NCBI GenBank assembly: GCA_964538375.1
Contig: CAZIFQ010000046.1
Coordinates: 1 to 19,597 of the forward strand
Direction of reading: 5' to 3'
Origin: JAUUZQ01 sp964538375
Lineage (GTDB): Bacteria; Bacteroidota; Bacteroidia; Bacteroidales; GCA-2748055
Length of the DNA stretch: 19,597 bases
A program made the position numbers and the translations under genes. How positions within the stretch are numbered: position 1 is the stretch's first letter; the number at the start of each line of letters is the position of its first letter. Positions 7,050 to 15,300 of this stretch are shown piece by piece. The notes beneath the pieces were generated by a model, which was not told the DNA's origin, searched no databases, and saw only the letters and a program-made list of their open reading frames with translations.

Positions 7050-8720
7050 ATGAAAAAAATTATATTACCAATTATACTACTTGCCATTCCCGGTGTCACA
7101 CAAGCTGCTACTGCTGCTACTCAATTAGACGGGGGTTTTAAACTGGGACCGGCCATCATACTCATAACGATACTTATTCTATTTGTGAGTGTTGGATTTA
7201 TCTTCCGCGCCAAAGACACGACCGACTTCTATGCTGCTGGAAGAGGAATCTCCAAAGTAGGCTCCGGTATGGCCATCGCTTCCAACTGGATGAGCGCCGC
7301 CTCCTTCCTGGGAATGGCTGCCTTAATGTACGGCTCAGGCTATCATGGACTTGCTTATGTGGTGGGCTGGACCGGCGGTTATGTATTGCTGCTCATTTTG
7401 ATGGCAGGACAAATACGGAAATACGGAAAATACACAGCTGCTGATTTCATTGGCGACCGGTACTATTCACAATCGCTTAGAGCCGTTGGTGCCATTATCG
7501 CCATTCTCATCTCGATTGCCTATTGTGTTGGACAATTTGGTGGAATTGGATTGATGTTTAAATGGATACTGGGACTTGATTATGCCCTTTCCGTGATTAT
7601 CGGAGGAGCCGTAGTTCTCACCTATACCCTCATATCAGGTATGTTGGGAGTTACCAAGAATATGCAGATACAATATGTAATCATTATTATCTCCTTTATT
7701 ATACCCCTGTTTATATTAAATTTCAAATTTGATTACTTCTGGTTGTTGCCACAAATTGGCTATGGATCAGTAGTAACAGACGCCATCACCGGAATACCAC
7801 TCGCTGAAAGTGAACAACTATTTAACTCGCTGGGACATGAATTTGCCATGGTGCCTACCCCTGAATATGCCATGCCCTGGGATCCTGCCACGGGAAAGAC
7901 TTTTTTCCAGTGGATAGCTATTGCCTTTTCACTGATGATTGGTACAGCGGGACTACCACATGTGATTCAAAGATTTTATGTAGTTCCTAAAGCCAGGGAT
8001 GCACGCTGGTCTGTAGTATGGGGCTTATTCTTCATTTGCATACTTTACTGGAGTGCTCCTGTTTATGCAGTTTTTGGAAAGATATTATCTGCTCATCCGG
8101 AGGTTGGGGTACTGGCTAAAGACGCCATTGTAGTCTACACGGCACAGCTGGGAGATATCCATCCACTGATCGTTGGATTCCTGGCTGCTGGGGGTGTATC
8201 TGCAGCATTCTCGACTGTATCAGGACTCCTCGTTGCCGGTTCATCGGCCTTTGCACACGACCTCTACGTGAAAGTGATCAATCCGGATGCCAAACCGAAA
8301 AACCAGTTGATTGCTGCACGACTCGGTACAGTTATTATGGCAGTTATTGTTACCATTATTGCACTTGCGAAACTAGCGCTGATCGGACAGCTTGTTGCTG
8401 TTGCCTTCTCACTGGCCGGTTGTACTATCTTTCCACTATTCCTCCTGGGAATTTGGTGGAGTGGATCCAACAAGCAAGGTGCCATCGCCGGTTTGATTGC
8501 CGGAGGTGGAGTTTCGATACTTGCGCTGACATATTTTATCGCAGGAAAAATGGGAGCTGTCTTACCTGCACATGAATTCATCTCTTACTGGTTCGGAGCG
8601 TGGTATTTTGCCATCTGGGGAGCACCTTTAGCTATCATAGTGCACATTATAGTGGCAAAACTGACGAAAGAAACACCTGTTGAAATTCGTAAATTCCTGG
8701 TTGAAAAGGTACACTCCTAA
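7050..8720 (+). CDS. Sodium:solute symporter, ActP-like (SSS family)
   Basis: A 556-residue inner-membrane transporter of the sodium:solute symporter family, closest by eye to the VC_2705/ActP (acetate or carboxylate) branch. It has an N-terminal cleavable-looking signal (MKKIILPIILLAIPGVTQA), as ActP does, followed by about 13 hydrophobic helices. Family signatures include the TDFYAAGRGIS and MAIASNWMSAASFLGMAALMY segments after the first helix, GLPHVIQRFY in the middle, and SAAFSTVSGLL, the helix carrying the Ser pair of the conserved sodium site. It is preceded by the enlarged small-subunit gene and its stop overlaps the start of the next gene by 1 nt (TAATG), so it is the core of a four-gene operon. 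Substrate is probably a small organic acid, but this is inference from the branch. Confidence 0.93.
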   Translation: MKKIILPIILLAIPGVTQAATAATQLDGGFKLGPAIILITILILFVSVGFIFRAKDTTDFYAAGRGISKVGSGMAIASNWMSAASFLGMAALMYGSGYHGLAYVVGWTGGYVLLLILMAGQIRKYGKYTAADFIGDRYYSQSLRAVGAIIAILISIAYCVGQFGGIGLMFKWILGLDYALSVIIGGAVVLTYTLISGMLGVTKNMQIQYVIIIISFIIPLFILNFKFDYFWLLPQIGYGSVVTDAITGIPLAESEQLFNSLGHEFAMVPTPEYAMPWDPATGKTFFQWIAIAFSLMIGTAGLPHVIQRFYVVPKARDARWSVVWGLFFICILYWSAPVYAVFGKILSAHPEVGVLAKDAIVVYTAQLGDIHPLIVGFLAAGGVSAAFSTVSGLLVAGSSAFAHDLYVKVINPDAKPKNQLIAARLGTVIMAVIVTIIALAKLALIGQLVAVAFSLAGCTIFPLFLLGIWWSGSNKQGAIAGLIAGGGVSILALTYFIAGKMGAVLPAHEFISYWFGAWYFAIWGAPLAIIVHIIVAKLTKETPVEIRKFLVEKVHS

Positions 8721-9475
8721 TGTTTTGGAAAAATAAAAAAACAAGGACACTCATCATCGTGATGGGTGTTCTTTTTGTCGCAGTCATCATCATTTCGCAG
8801 TGGTACTACGAAAAAATGAATGCCTCGGTAGATCCGAGAATCAAGCCAGCACGTGAGCTGTATAAAAGCTATAACAGCTATGCGACTGTAAATGATTTCG
8901 ATTCGCTGTTTTACCTGATGGATACCATCGAGTCGATCTACAGTTCTGTTGCTCATTATGCAAAATCATACGAAATTGGCGTATTGTATAACAACAGGGC
9001 TGCGGCCTACCTTACTATGGGTATTTACGACTCCACAATAAATGAAACAGAGCGCGATTCGATTGTTCTCCTGGGCGAAATATCGGCCAGGGAGGGTATT
9101 CGTATATATGAAGATTGGAAGAGAGACTACGCAGAGTTGACAGAAGATGAAGTGATCAGCAAGGTGAAGTCCGATTTCAACATAGATGAAATTAAGGCAG
9201 CACAGGACGAGCTGGAATCATACCTGGATACGCGTATCAATGAGATTATTGATACGCAAGTAGAGATTGACCGCCGTTTATCGGTGAGCTATACCAACCT
9301 GGGGATCGTATACCGCTACCGGATGCAGTACGATTCAGCTGCCTATTGCTACGAAGAAGCTTTAGATCTCTGGGAGCAAAATCTATCTGCAGAAAACAAT
9401 TTAAATGTCCTCTTGGGAAGACCCCAGAAAAAAAGTAATTTCATTCAGCGGATGTTTCCGCCGGATCGTTTATAA
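8720..9475 (+). CDS. Membrane-anchored TPR-like protein in symporter operon
   Basis: A 251-residue protein with one N-terminal membrane helix (about 10-28) after a basic start (FWKNKKTRT), then a soluble, mostly helical region rich in Asp, Glu and Tyr. The C-terminal part (about 188-235), with LGIVYRYRMQYDSAAYCYEEALDLW, reads as one good tetratricopeptide (TPR) hairpin plus a neighbour. Earlier helices such as YNNRAAAYLTMGIYDSTINE look like another degenerate repeat. The ATG overlaps the symporter stop by 1 nt, which points to translational coupling. TPR domains bind partner proteins, so a scaffold linking symporter and porin, or a turnover factor, is possible. I do not recognise a named family. 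Confidence 0.7.
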   Translation: MFWKNKKTRTLIIVMGVLFVAVIIISQWYYEKMNASVDPRIKPARELYKSYNSYATVNDFDSLFYLMDTIESIYSSVAHYAKSYEIGVLYNNRAAAYLTMGIYDSTINETERDSIVLLGEISAREGIRIYEDWKRDYAELTEDEVISKVKSDFNIDEIKAAQDELESYLDTRINEIIDTQVEIDRRLSVSYTNLGIVYRYRMQYDSAAYCYEEALDLWEQNLSAENNLNVLLGRPQKKSNFIQRMFPPDRL

Positions 9476-9499
9476 GCAAACTTATTACATCCAACTATT

Positions 9500-10804
9500 A
9501 TGAAAAGAATTGCATGTCTGTTAATCATAAGTAGCTTGTTTTTTAGTTTAAATATCTCCGGTCAGCAGAAAGAGGAGAAGGAAGAGAAAGAGAAGAAATT
9601 TGGAATTGAGTTTTCCGGTTTTGTAAAGAATGATTTTTTCTGGGACACCAGGCAGACCGTTGATGCTCGTGAAGGACATTTCCTTTTATGGCCTGCTGCT
9701 CCAAATCTGGATGCGGATGGTTGGGATATCAATGACAAGTCAAGTTTCAATTTTCTCTCAGTGCAATCAAGATTAACAGGGAAGATTAGCGGGCCGGATG
9801 CCTTTGGAGCAAAAACCTCAGGCGTCATTGAAGGGGATTTCTTTGCCCAGAGCAATGCCAACATCAACCTTTTCAGATTGCGGCACGCTATGATTAAACT
9901 CAATTGGGAGAGCACAGAATTATTAACCGGACAATATTGGAATCCTCTGTTTGTAAGCCTTTGTTTTCCGGGTACCATCTCTTTCAATACCGGGACTCCA
10001 CTTCAGGCTTTTTCACGGAACCCCCAGATCAGGGTCACCCAGAAGATCGGTAATAATCTGAGTATTATGGCAGCAGCCCTGGCGCAACGTGATTACACAT
10101 CACGCGGTCCGGATCCAAAAGACAACAGCAAAATACTGGTCAGTTCTCAATTTCTGAGAAATTCCAGCATTCCAGATATGCATCTGCAACTCATATTTAA
10201 CAAGAGTAATGAATCAGGAAGCAGCCTGGTGCTGGGGGCAGGAGTAGCTTACAAGATCATCGTACCCAGATTGTACGCTGTAATGGGAACAGAAAAATAT
10301 AGTGTTGATGAGTCTGTTGGTGGGCTAACAAGCATTATGTTTGCAAAAGTAGTAACAGGCCCGGTAACTGTGAAACTGCAGGCAAGATATGGAGAGAATA
10401 CTGCTGATGTACTTTCTCCAAGCGGTTTCGCCGTGGTACAATCCGATCCTGTAACAGGAGCACAAACCTACACTCCTCTCAAAAACATGAGCGGCTGGGG
10501 TGAAATCCATACCAATGGTAAAAAGTTTCAAATTGGTGTTTTTGGTGGCTATTTAAAAAACCTGGGGACTGCAGAGCCCATGAGCGATGCTACAAATTCG
10601 GTATATGGATTAACAACCAGTATTGCAACACTTTTCAGGATTGCTCCACGTGTCATGGTAATCTCAAACAAATTTAAATTAGGAGGTGAACTGGAATATA
10701 CCTCAGCAGCATACGGAAGTGGATTTGATGTGAATTATCTTCCTTCATCAACAACTACAGTAGCTAATATGAGGCTTTTGTTAAGCGCGATTTACTCGTT
10801 TTAG
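9500..10804 (+). CDS. Outer-membrane beta-barrel porin-like protein
   Basis: A 434-residue exported protein. The signal peptide (1-21, MKRIACLLIISSLFFSLNIS) is followed by a short highly charged linker (QQKEEKEEKEKK) and then continuous alternating hydrophobic strands with Gly and aromatic girdle residues. It opens with FGIEFSGFVKNDFFWDTR, a pattern seen in DcaP-like and related porins, and ends in LLLSAIYSF with a C-terminal Phe suited to BAM recognition. The LLTGQYWNPLF segment (about 140-150) fits a porin barrel turn. It starts 24 nt after the TPR-like gene, so it is the last gene of the symporter operon and may supply the outer-membrane step for the same solute. Its stop overlaps the convergent DDAH gene by 4 nt, leaving no room for a terminator between them. 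Confidence 0.8.
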   Translation: MKRIACLLIISSLFFSLNISGQQKEEKEEKEKKFGIEFSGFVKNDFFWDTRQTVDAREGHFLLWPAAPNLDADGWDINDKSSFNFLSVQSRLTGKISGPDAFGAKTSGVIEGDFFAQSNANINLFRLRHAMIKLNWESTELLTGQYWNPLFVSLCFPGTISFNTGTPLQAFSRNPQIRVTQKIGNNLSIMAAALAQRDYTSRGPDPKDNSKILVSSQFLRNSSIPDMHLQLIFNKSNESGSSLVLGAGVAYKIIVPRLYAVMGTEKYSVDESVGGLTSIMFAKVVTGPVTVKLQARYGENTADVLSPSGFAVVQSDPVTGAQTYTPLKNMSGWGEIHTNGKKFQIGVFGGYLKNLGTAEPMSDATNSVYGLTTSIATLFRIAPRVMVISNKFKLGGELEYTSAAYGSGFDVNYLPSSTTTVANMRLLLSAIYSF

Positions 10805-11562
10805 AATCTTAGTGACAAACAACTCAAGCCACCATCGAGTTTTTGAAACTCCGAAACATCCAATTCGATAACTTTATAACCGGCTTTCTCAATACGTTTT
10901 TTTGATGTCGGATACCCCTTAGGCGTCAATACAGTACCATTTATCCAGACAGAGTTTGCAGAATATGCTTCTTCCTTCTCTACCCTTATCTTTTGTATAT
11001 CTTTGAATAAGGGGTCCCTGATAAAAGAATGAGTAGCCAGCATGGTATTATTCTCCAGGTATGCAACTCCGGTTTTCAGATGTAAAACATCATGCATCTC
11101 TACCTTAATACCCGTAAGTTCATACTTTTCAAGAATCTTAATCAGCTGATTGGTACCAATATCATTCGTCCTTTTAGACTTTCCGATGTAATATGTTGAG
11201 CCAACCATCATGATATCACCTGCTTCCACAGTTCCCGGCTCAACTATTTTTTCGATGTTCTCATACCACTCCGATAATATCTCTTTGATCCCATCTGTCT
11301 CTTCCCGGCGTGATTTTGCACCCGGACGCATGATAATCGCACAATGTGGTGTACATAGGGCAACATCTTCGATAAAAGTTGAGTCTGGTAATTTACTATC
11401 CGCATCAACTGCCGTTACTCCCAGTCCACATTCAAGCAAAGCATCGATATAGGCATCATGCTGAATTACTGCTGTATCATAATGTGGTTTACCCAACGAG
11501 GCAGAAGTAAGTCCATGAACCATTTGCCTGCAGGGTCGACGAACAATAGCATGTTTAAACAT
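10801..11562 (-). CDS. Dimethylarginine dimethylaminohydrolase (DDAH)-like
   Basis: A 253-residue member of the amidinotransferase/DDAH superfamily, predicted to hydrolyse N-omega-methylated arginines to citrulline plus methylamine or dimethylamine in the cytoplasm. Residues match the known Pseudomonas aeruginosa DDAH active site almost position for position: D60, E65 and D66 (DSTFIEDVA), R85, E113 (TVEAGD), H161 (DVLHLKTGVAYL) and nucleophile C248 (LDGGLSCLSLRF). Length is typical for bacterial DDAH and shorter than arginine deiminase. The gene starts 19 nt after the stop of the small membrane-protein gene, so it is probably second in a two-gene unit. Citrullinase-type or other guanidine-hydrolase activity is an alternative, since family members differ mainly in substrate. 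Confidence 0.9.
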   Translation of the reverse strand: MFKHAIVRRPCRQMVHGLTSASLGKPHYDTAVIQHDAYIDALLECGLGVTAVDADSKLPDSTFIEDVALCTPHCAIIMRPGAKSRREETDGIKEILSEWYENIEKIVEPGTVEAGDIMMVGSTYYIGKSKRTNDIGTNQLIKILEKYELTGIKVEMHDVLHLKTGVAYLENNTMLATHSFIRDPLFKDIQKIRVEKEEAYSANSVWINGTVLTPKGYPTSKKRIEKAGYKVIELDVSEFQKLDGGLSCLSLRF

Positions 11563-11581
11563 GGAAATAAATATTTATAAA

Positions 11582-11767
11582 CTACGCTCCGATATACTTA
11601 AACACGTCATATATCAGGAATGCCGGCCAAACCATGGCCTTCAAAACGCCAAGCACCCCGATCCAAAAACCAGAAGCCACTGAGATATAATATACTACCG
11701 CACCAATAAAACCCAAGCCATAAATTGCACCACCGGTTGCACCACTATTGTTACTTTTCTTTTCCAT
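11582..11767 (-). CDS. Small two-helix membrane protein (61 aa)
   Basis: A 61-residue protein starting at MEKKSNNSG. An upstream in-frame ATG at 11881 would add 38 residues of unrelated composition reaching into the opposite gene remnant, so I chose the 11767 start. After a polar N-terminus come glycine-rich hydrophobic helices (about 13-33 and 37-55) with GAIYGLGFIGAVVYYI and GVLKAMVWPAFLIYDVFKYI. Proteins of this size with the same IYGLGFIGA and WPAFLIY phrases occur in many bacteria as uncharacterised membrane proteins; I recall the pattern but no function. It is followed at 19 nt by the DDAH-like gene. Upstream on the minus strand, GATTTTTG (11796-11803) is one base from the TAnnTTTG promoter box. 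Confidence 0.75.
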   Translation of the reverse strand: MEKKSNNSGATGGAIYGLGFIGAVVYYISVASGFWIGVLGVLKAMVWPAFLIYDVFKYIGA

Positions 11768-11880
11768 AGATATAAAATTTTGTTTCCTAAATGTACAAAA
11801 ATCTTCCAAATAGATCGTCCTCCTCCCTATACAATCATCCCCAACCCAGGACGATGTACCAGGGGTGCCCGATATTTGCA

Positions 11881-11910
11881 TTGACTTTTCCTAATTATTC
11901 CGTATTTTCG
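11881..11910 (+). promoter_or_regulatory. Candidate promoter of the Omp85 remnant
   Basis: TTG at 11881-11883 and TATTTTCG at 11903-11910 are separated by 19 bp, the spacing expected for Bacteroidetes -33 (TTTG) and -7 (TAnnTTTG) boxes. The -7 box has one mismatch. It sits 6 bp upstream of the ATG of the gene remnant at 11917, implying an almost leaderless transcript. It may still be active although the gene is broken. Confidence 0.35.
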
Positions 11911-11916
11911 CGGTCC

Positions 11917-12174
11917 ATGAAATATATATTTGGCAAGAAATATCTGTTCCTGCTGCTGCTGCTGCTTGGATTTATCCCCTCTAAGCTGCATGGCCAATAT
12001 CCGGTTACACTGGGGTGATGCACCATATTCAGACCTTTCGATGCTGGGGAGTCCCTACGATATGCCGGGTTTGGATACAGGTTTGAAGTACAGCCCAGGA
12101 TGAATGTAAGGGCTGAAATAGGAGTTGGAAAAGAGACAAATGGATTTTATATAAGCTTTAATGAAGCATTTTAA
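11917..12174 (+). pseudogene. Remnant of an Omp85/BamA-like outer-membrane protein gene
   Basis: Three coding scraps of one former gene are visible. First, 11917-12015 encodes a textbook signal peptide (MKYIFGKKYLFLLLLLLGFI, ending at HGQY), then a TGA at 12016-12018. Second, 12011-12068 in another frame reads WGDAPYSDLSMLGSPYDMPG, resembling the loop region before the last barrel strands in Omp85 proteins. Third, 12061-12171 reads YAGFGYRFEVQPRMNVRAEI then GVGKETNGFYISFNEAF and stops at TAA 12172-12174. The GFYISFNEAF ending with a preceding FEVQPRMNVR strand is the typical C-terminus of bacterial surface-antigen (Omp85) barrels in Bacteroidetes. A full gene would be over 1 kb, so most of the middle has been deleted and the frame disrupted. 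A sequencing error alone could explain the stop or shift, but not the missing kilobase. Confidence 0.7.
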
Positions 12175-12206
12175 ATCTTCAAATGGCCCTGTGAAGCATT
12201 GTGACT

Positions 12207-12254
12207 TCTCTGCGCTACTCTGTGCTGCAGCTATTCCACAGAGTAGCACGGAGA
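12207..12254. repeat. Imperfect palindrome with periodic CAGAG tail
   Basis: An 18-bp arm (12207-12224) pairs with 12237-12254 with two mismatches, around a 12-nt loop containing CTGCAG. The arms share the core CTACTCTGTG / CACAGAGTAG. The right arm continues to about 12275 with related blocks (GCAGAGGTA, CACAAAGAGA) spaced 10-11 bp. It lies between the Omp85 remnant and the CotH gene. It could serve as a terminator, but no T-run follows. From memory, similar CACAGAG-periodic units recur in Bacteroidetes intergenic DNA. Confidence 0.6.
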
Positions 12255-12316
12255 ATTGCAGAGGTACACAAAGAGATATTTTAAACCTTCATACAACTAA
12301 TTTTTTATCCATTCAG

Positions 12317-12349
12317 TTTTAGCACTATTATTGTGGTATATTATGTTTG
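12317..12349 (+). promoter_or_regulatory. Candidate promoter of the CotH-domain gene
   Basis: TATGTTTG at 12342-12349 matches the Bacteroidetes -7 consensus TAnnTTTG exactly. TTTT at 12317-12320, 21 bp upstream, is a plausible weak -33 box. Transcription would begin near 12356, giving a leader of about 26 nt to the ATG at 12382. This supports 12382 over the upstream in-frame ATGs at 12331 and 12343, which would lie upstream of or within the promoter. Confidence 0.45.
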
Positions 12350-12381
12350 AAAATAGATTCGTGCGAAGAAGTAAACCCAAT

Positions 12382-15300
12382 ATGATAAGGATCAGTTTCA
12401 TCATCCTTCTTGCCTTCAGCTTTTGCTCAGCTGGAGCCCAGGTGCTTATTAATGAGTTTTCTGCTTCAAACTCACTCCTGCTTGAAGACCCGGATTTTGA
12501 CGACTATTCTGACTGGATTGAACTCTACAATGCCGGCAATGAACCAGTAAACCTGCATGGTTATTATCTCACGGACAATTACTATTCGCCCGTAAAATGG
12601 ACCATCTCCATTGATACATTTATTCAAGCCAATGATCATATTCTCATTTGGGCTGATGGAAATGACACCCTATTGCATACCAATTTCAGGATCTCATCTC
12701 TCGGGGAAGAGATAGCTGTCTTCGCCACGGGAGCCGGATTGATAGATTCAGTATCATTTGGAAACCAAATGACTGATATATCTTATGGCCGGACAAGCGA
12801 TGGCAGCAGTGAATGGGCTTTTTTTAAAACACCTACACCCGGTAGTTCAAATACAACAACCCATTACGAAGGTGTTGTATATAACTTACCTGGTTTCTCA
12901 CTTCAGGGAGGTATGTATTCATCCTCACAATCCATTGTACTTTCAACCAATTTCGGAGGTGATATCCGGTACACAACTGATGGTTCAGCTCCCGACAAAT
13001 ACTCAGCGCAATATTCAAATCCTATTCCGGTAAATGAAACAACTGTGCTCAGGGCCAGAATTTTTAAAGCCAATCAGATTCCCGGACCAACAATTTCACA
13101 TTCCTATTTTATTAACGAGAATTCGGCTGATGAAAAACTTCCTGTAATATCTATAGCAACTGACCCGGATAATTTCTGGGATGACGATATTGGTATCTAC
13201 GTGCAGTCATATAAACCTGGATGGGAGATACCAATAAACATAGAACTCTTTGAAAATGATGGCAGTGATCGGGCGGCATTCAATGAAAGGGCGGGAGCAA
13301 AAATCAACGGACTCTATTCCTGGCTGCTGCCTCAAAAAATGTTAGGTATATATTTCAAAAATGGTTATGGCTCAGGCAATCTCGATTACCCTCTCCTCCG
13401 ACAACGGAAACGCAGCTCTTATAAAAATTTTGCACTCAGGGCTTCAGGTAGTGATTGGAGCTATACATTGTTTAGAGATATTCTTGGTCAGCATTCGACA
13501 TTATACAACATGGACATCGATGTCATGGGATATCGCCCGGCAATTGTATACGTAAATGGCGAATACCTTGGAATCCATAACATCAGGGAAAAGGTGGATG
13601 ATGACTATATCGAAAAGAGTTACTCCATGGAGTCAGGAACCTTTGATCTTGTTGAAAATCAAGATCATGCAGAGGCAGGAAAGCTGGACGCCTACAATCA
13701 TCTGCTTGATCTACTCAGCCAGGACCTCTCCGTAACTGCAAACTACATGAAGGTATCAGAGCTGGTTGATATTGAAAACTTTACCGATATGCTCATTACA
13801 GAAGTGGCTACAGCAAATACCTCTATCAACCACAATGTGATGGCCTGGAAACCCAAAAATTCAGGTAAATGGAAATGGGTGCTAATGGATTTGGATCGTG
13901 GTTTTTTTAAACCATCAGATCACCTGATAAAATACTACACCTACTCAGATGAACTACTATTTGACGAGTTAATAACAAACAATTCGTATAAACAATATTT
14001 TGCAAAGCGACTTGCAAGCCAGCTCTTTACGAGCTACAATCCAGATCGCATGTTAGCATTGATCGAGGAACACTACAATGACATTGTAAATGAAATACCA
14101 GCGCATATTGAAAGGTGGCAAGGCACCACGTCTAGCTATGGAAATGCTTTGCCATCAATAACTTACTGGGAAAATGAAGTATGCAATCTCAAAACCTTCG
14201 TCACAGACCGGCCGGCAGAAGTCCTGAATGATCTTCAGGAATATAATTTTTCAGGCATTGCAAGTCTCTCCCTGAAGTGTTCACCGGAAGACGGAGGTAT
14301 CATCGAAATAAATCATCTTCCTCTTGCAAATTCATATAGCACGGGACATTATACTATTGGAATGAGTATGGACCTTGAAGCTATAAATCATCCCGGGCAC
14401 CAGTTTAAAGGTTGGATCAGGTCTATCGAAAATGAAATCGTACCTAAGGAATCTGTCTGGAAATATCTCGACAATGGTACTGACCCCGGATCAACCTGGA
14501 AGAATACAACTTATAACGACGATTCCTGGGACTCTGGCAAGGCACAGTTAGGTTATGGCGAGGGAGATGTGAATACAACTATTGATTATGGCAATAGCAA
14601 CGACCGCTACATTACCACCTATTTCAGAAAAACGTTTACCGTTGGTAGTACACAGAAAAATGCTGGTCAATTCACACTAAAACTATTGAAAGACGATGGA
14701 GCCATTGTATACCTGAATGGTGTTGAAATTCTGCGTTCAAACATGGATTGTGGAACAATTAACTACAGGACGAGAGCTGCCCATACTATCACCGATCGTT
14801 CAGAGAACCTCTTCACCTCTTACAAAGTAGACGCAGACCTCATTACTACCGGGGAAAATCTCCTCGCAGTAGAAATCCATCAAAACTCTACTATTAGCAG
14901 TGATGTAAGTTTTGATCTTGAATTCTCGGCCTTCATCCCTGGTCAATCAACATATTATTCTACGGAAAAAGAGATTTCTATAACCTTTGCTGACGACCTT
15001 TTCCTGACCGCTGATTTTGAACAAACCAGTTCTTGCATAATTCCTGAAGTGATTTTTGAAGATCTAACCCTGGATGCTTCCTGCTCTCCTTATTTGGCTA
15101 ATGGAGATATCCTCGTTACAGAAAATGCAACATTGACCATTGATACTGGAGTAGAAATCTGGATGAGCGAAGAGAGCAATATCTTTGTAGAAGGAGTTGT
15201 GAATGTCAACGGGACTGCAGGGCAAGAGGTAATGATAAAGCTCAATCCTGATCTTGCTCCTGGCAGCTGGGGTGTCATCACCTTTAAAAACACCAGCGAG

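Noticed and set aside
11791..11916. Longer upstream start for the Omp85 remnant
   Set aside because: The added residues do not form a signal peptide, and the region holds the likely promoter; the ATG at 11917 begins a perfect signal peptide.
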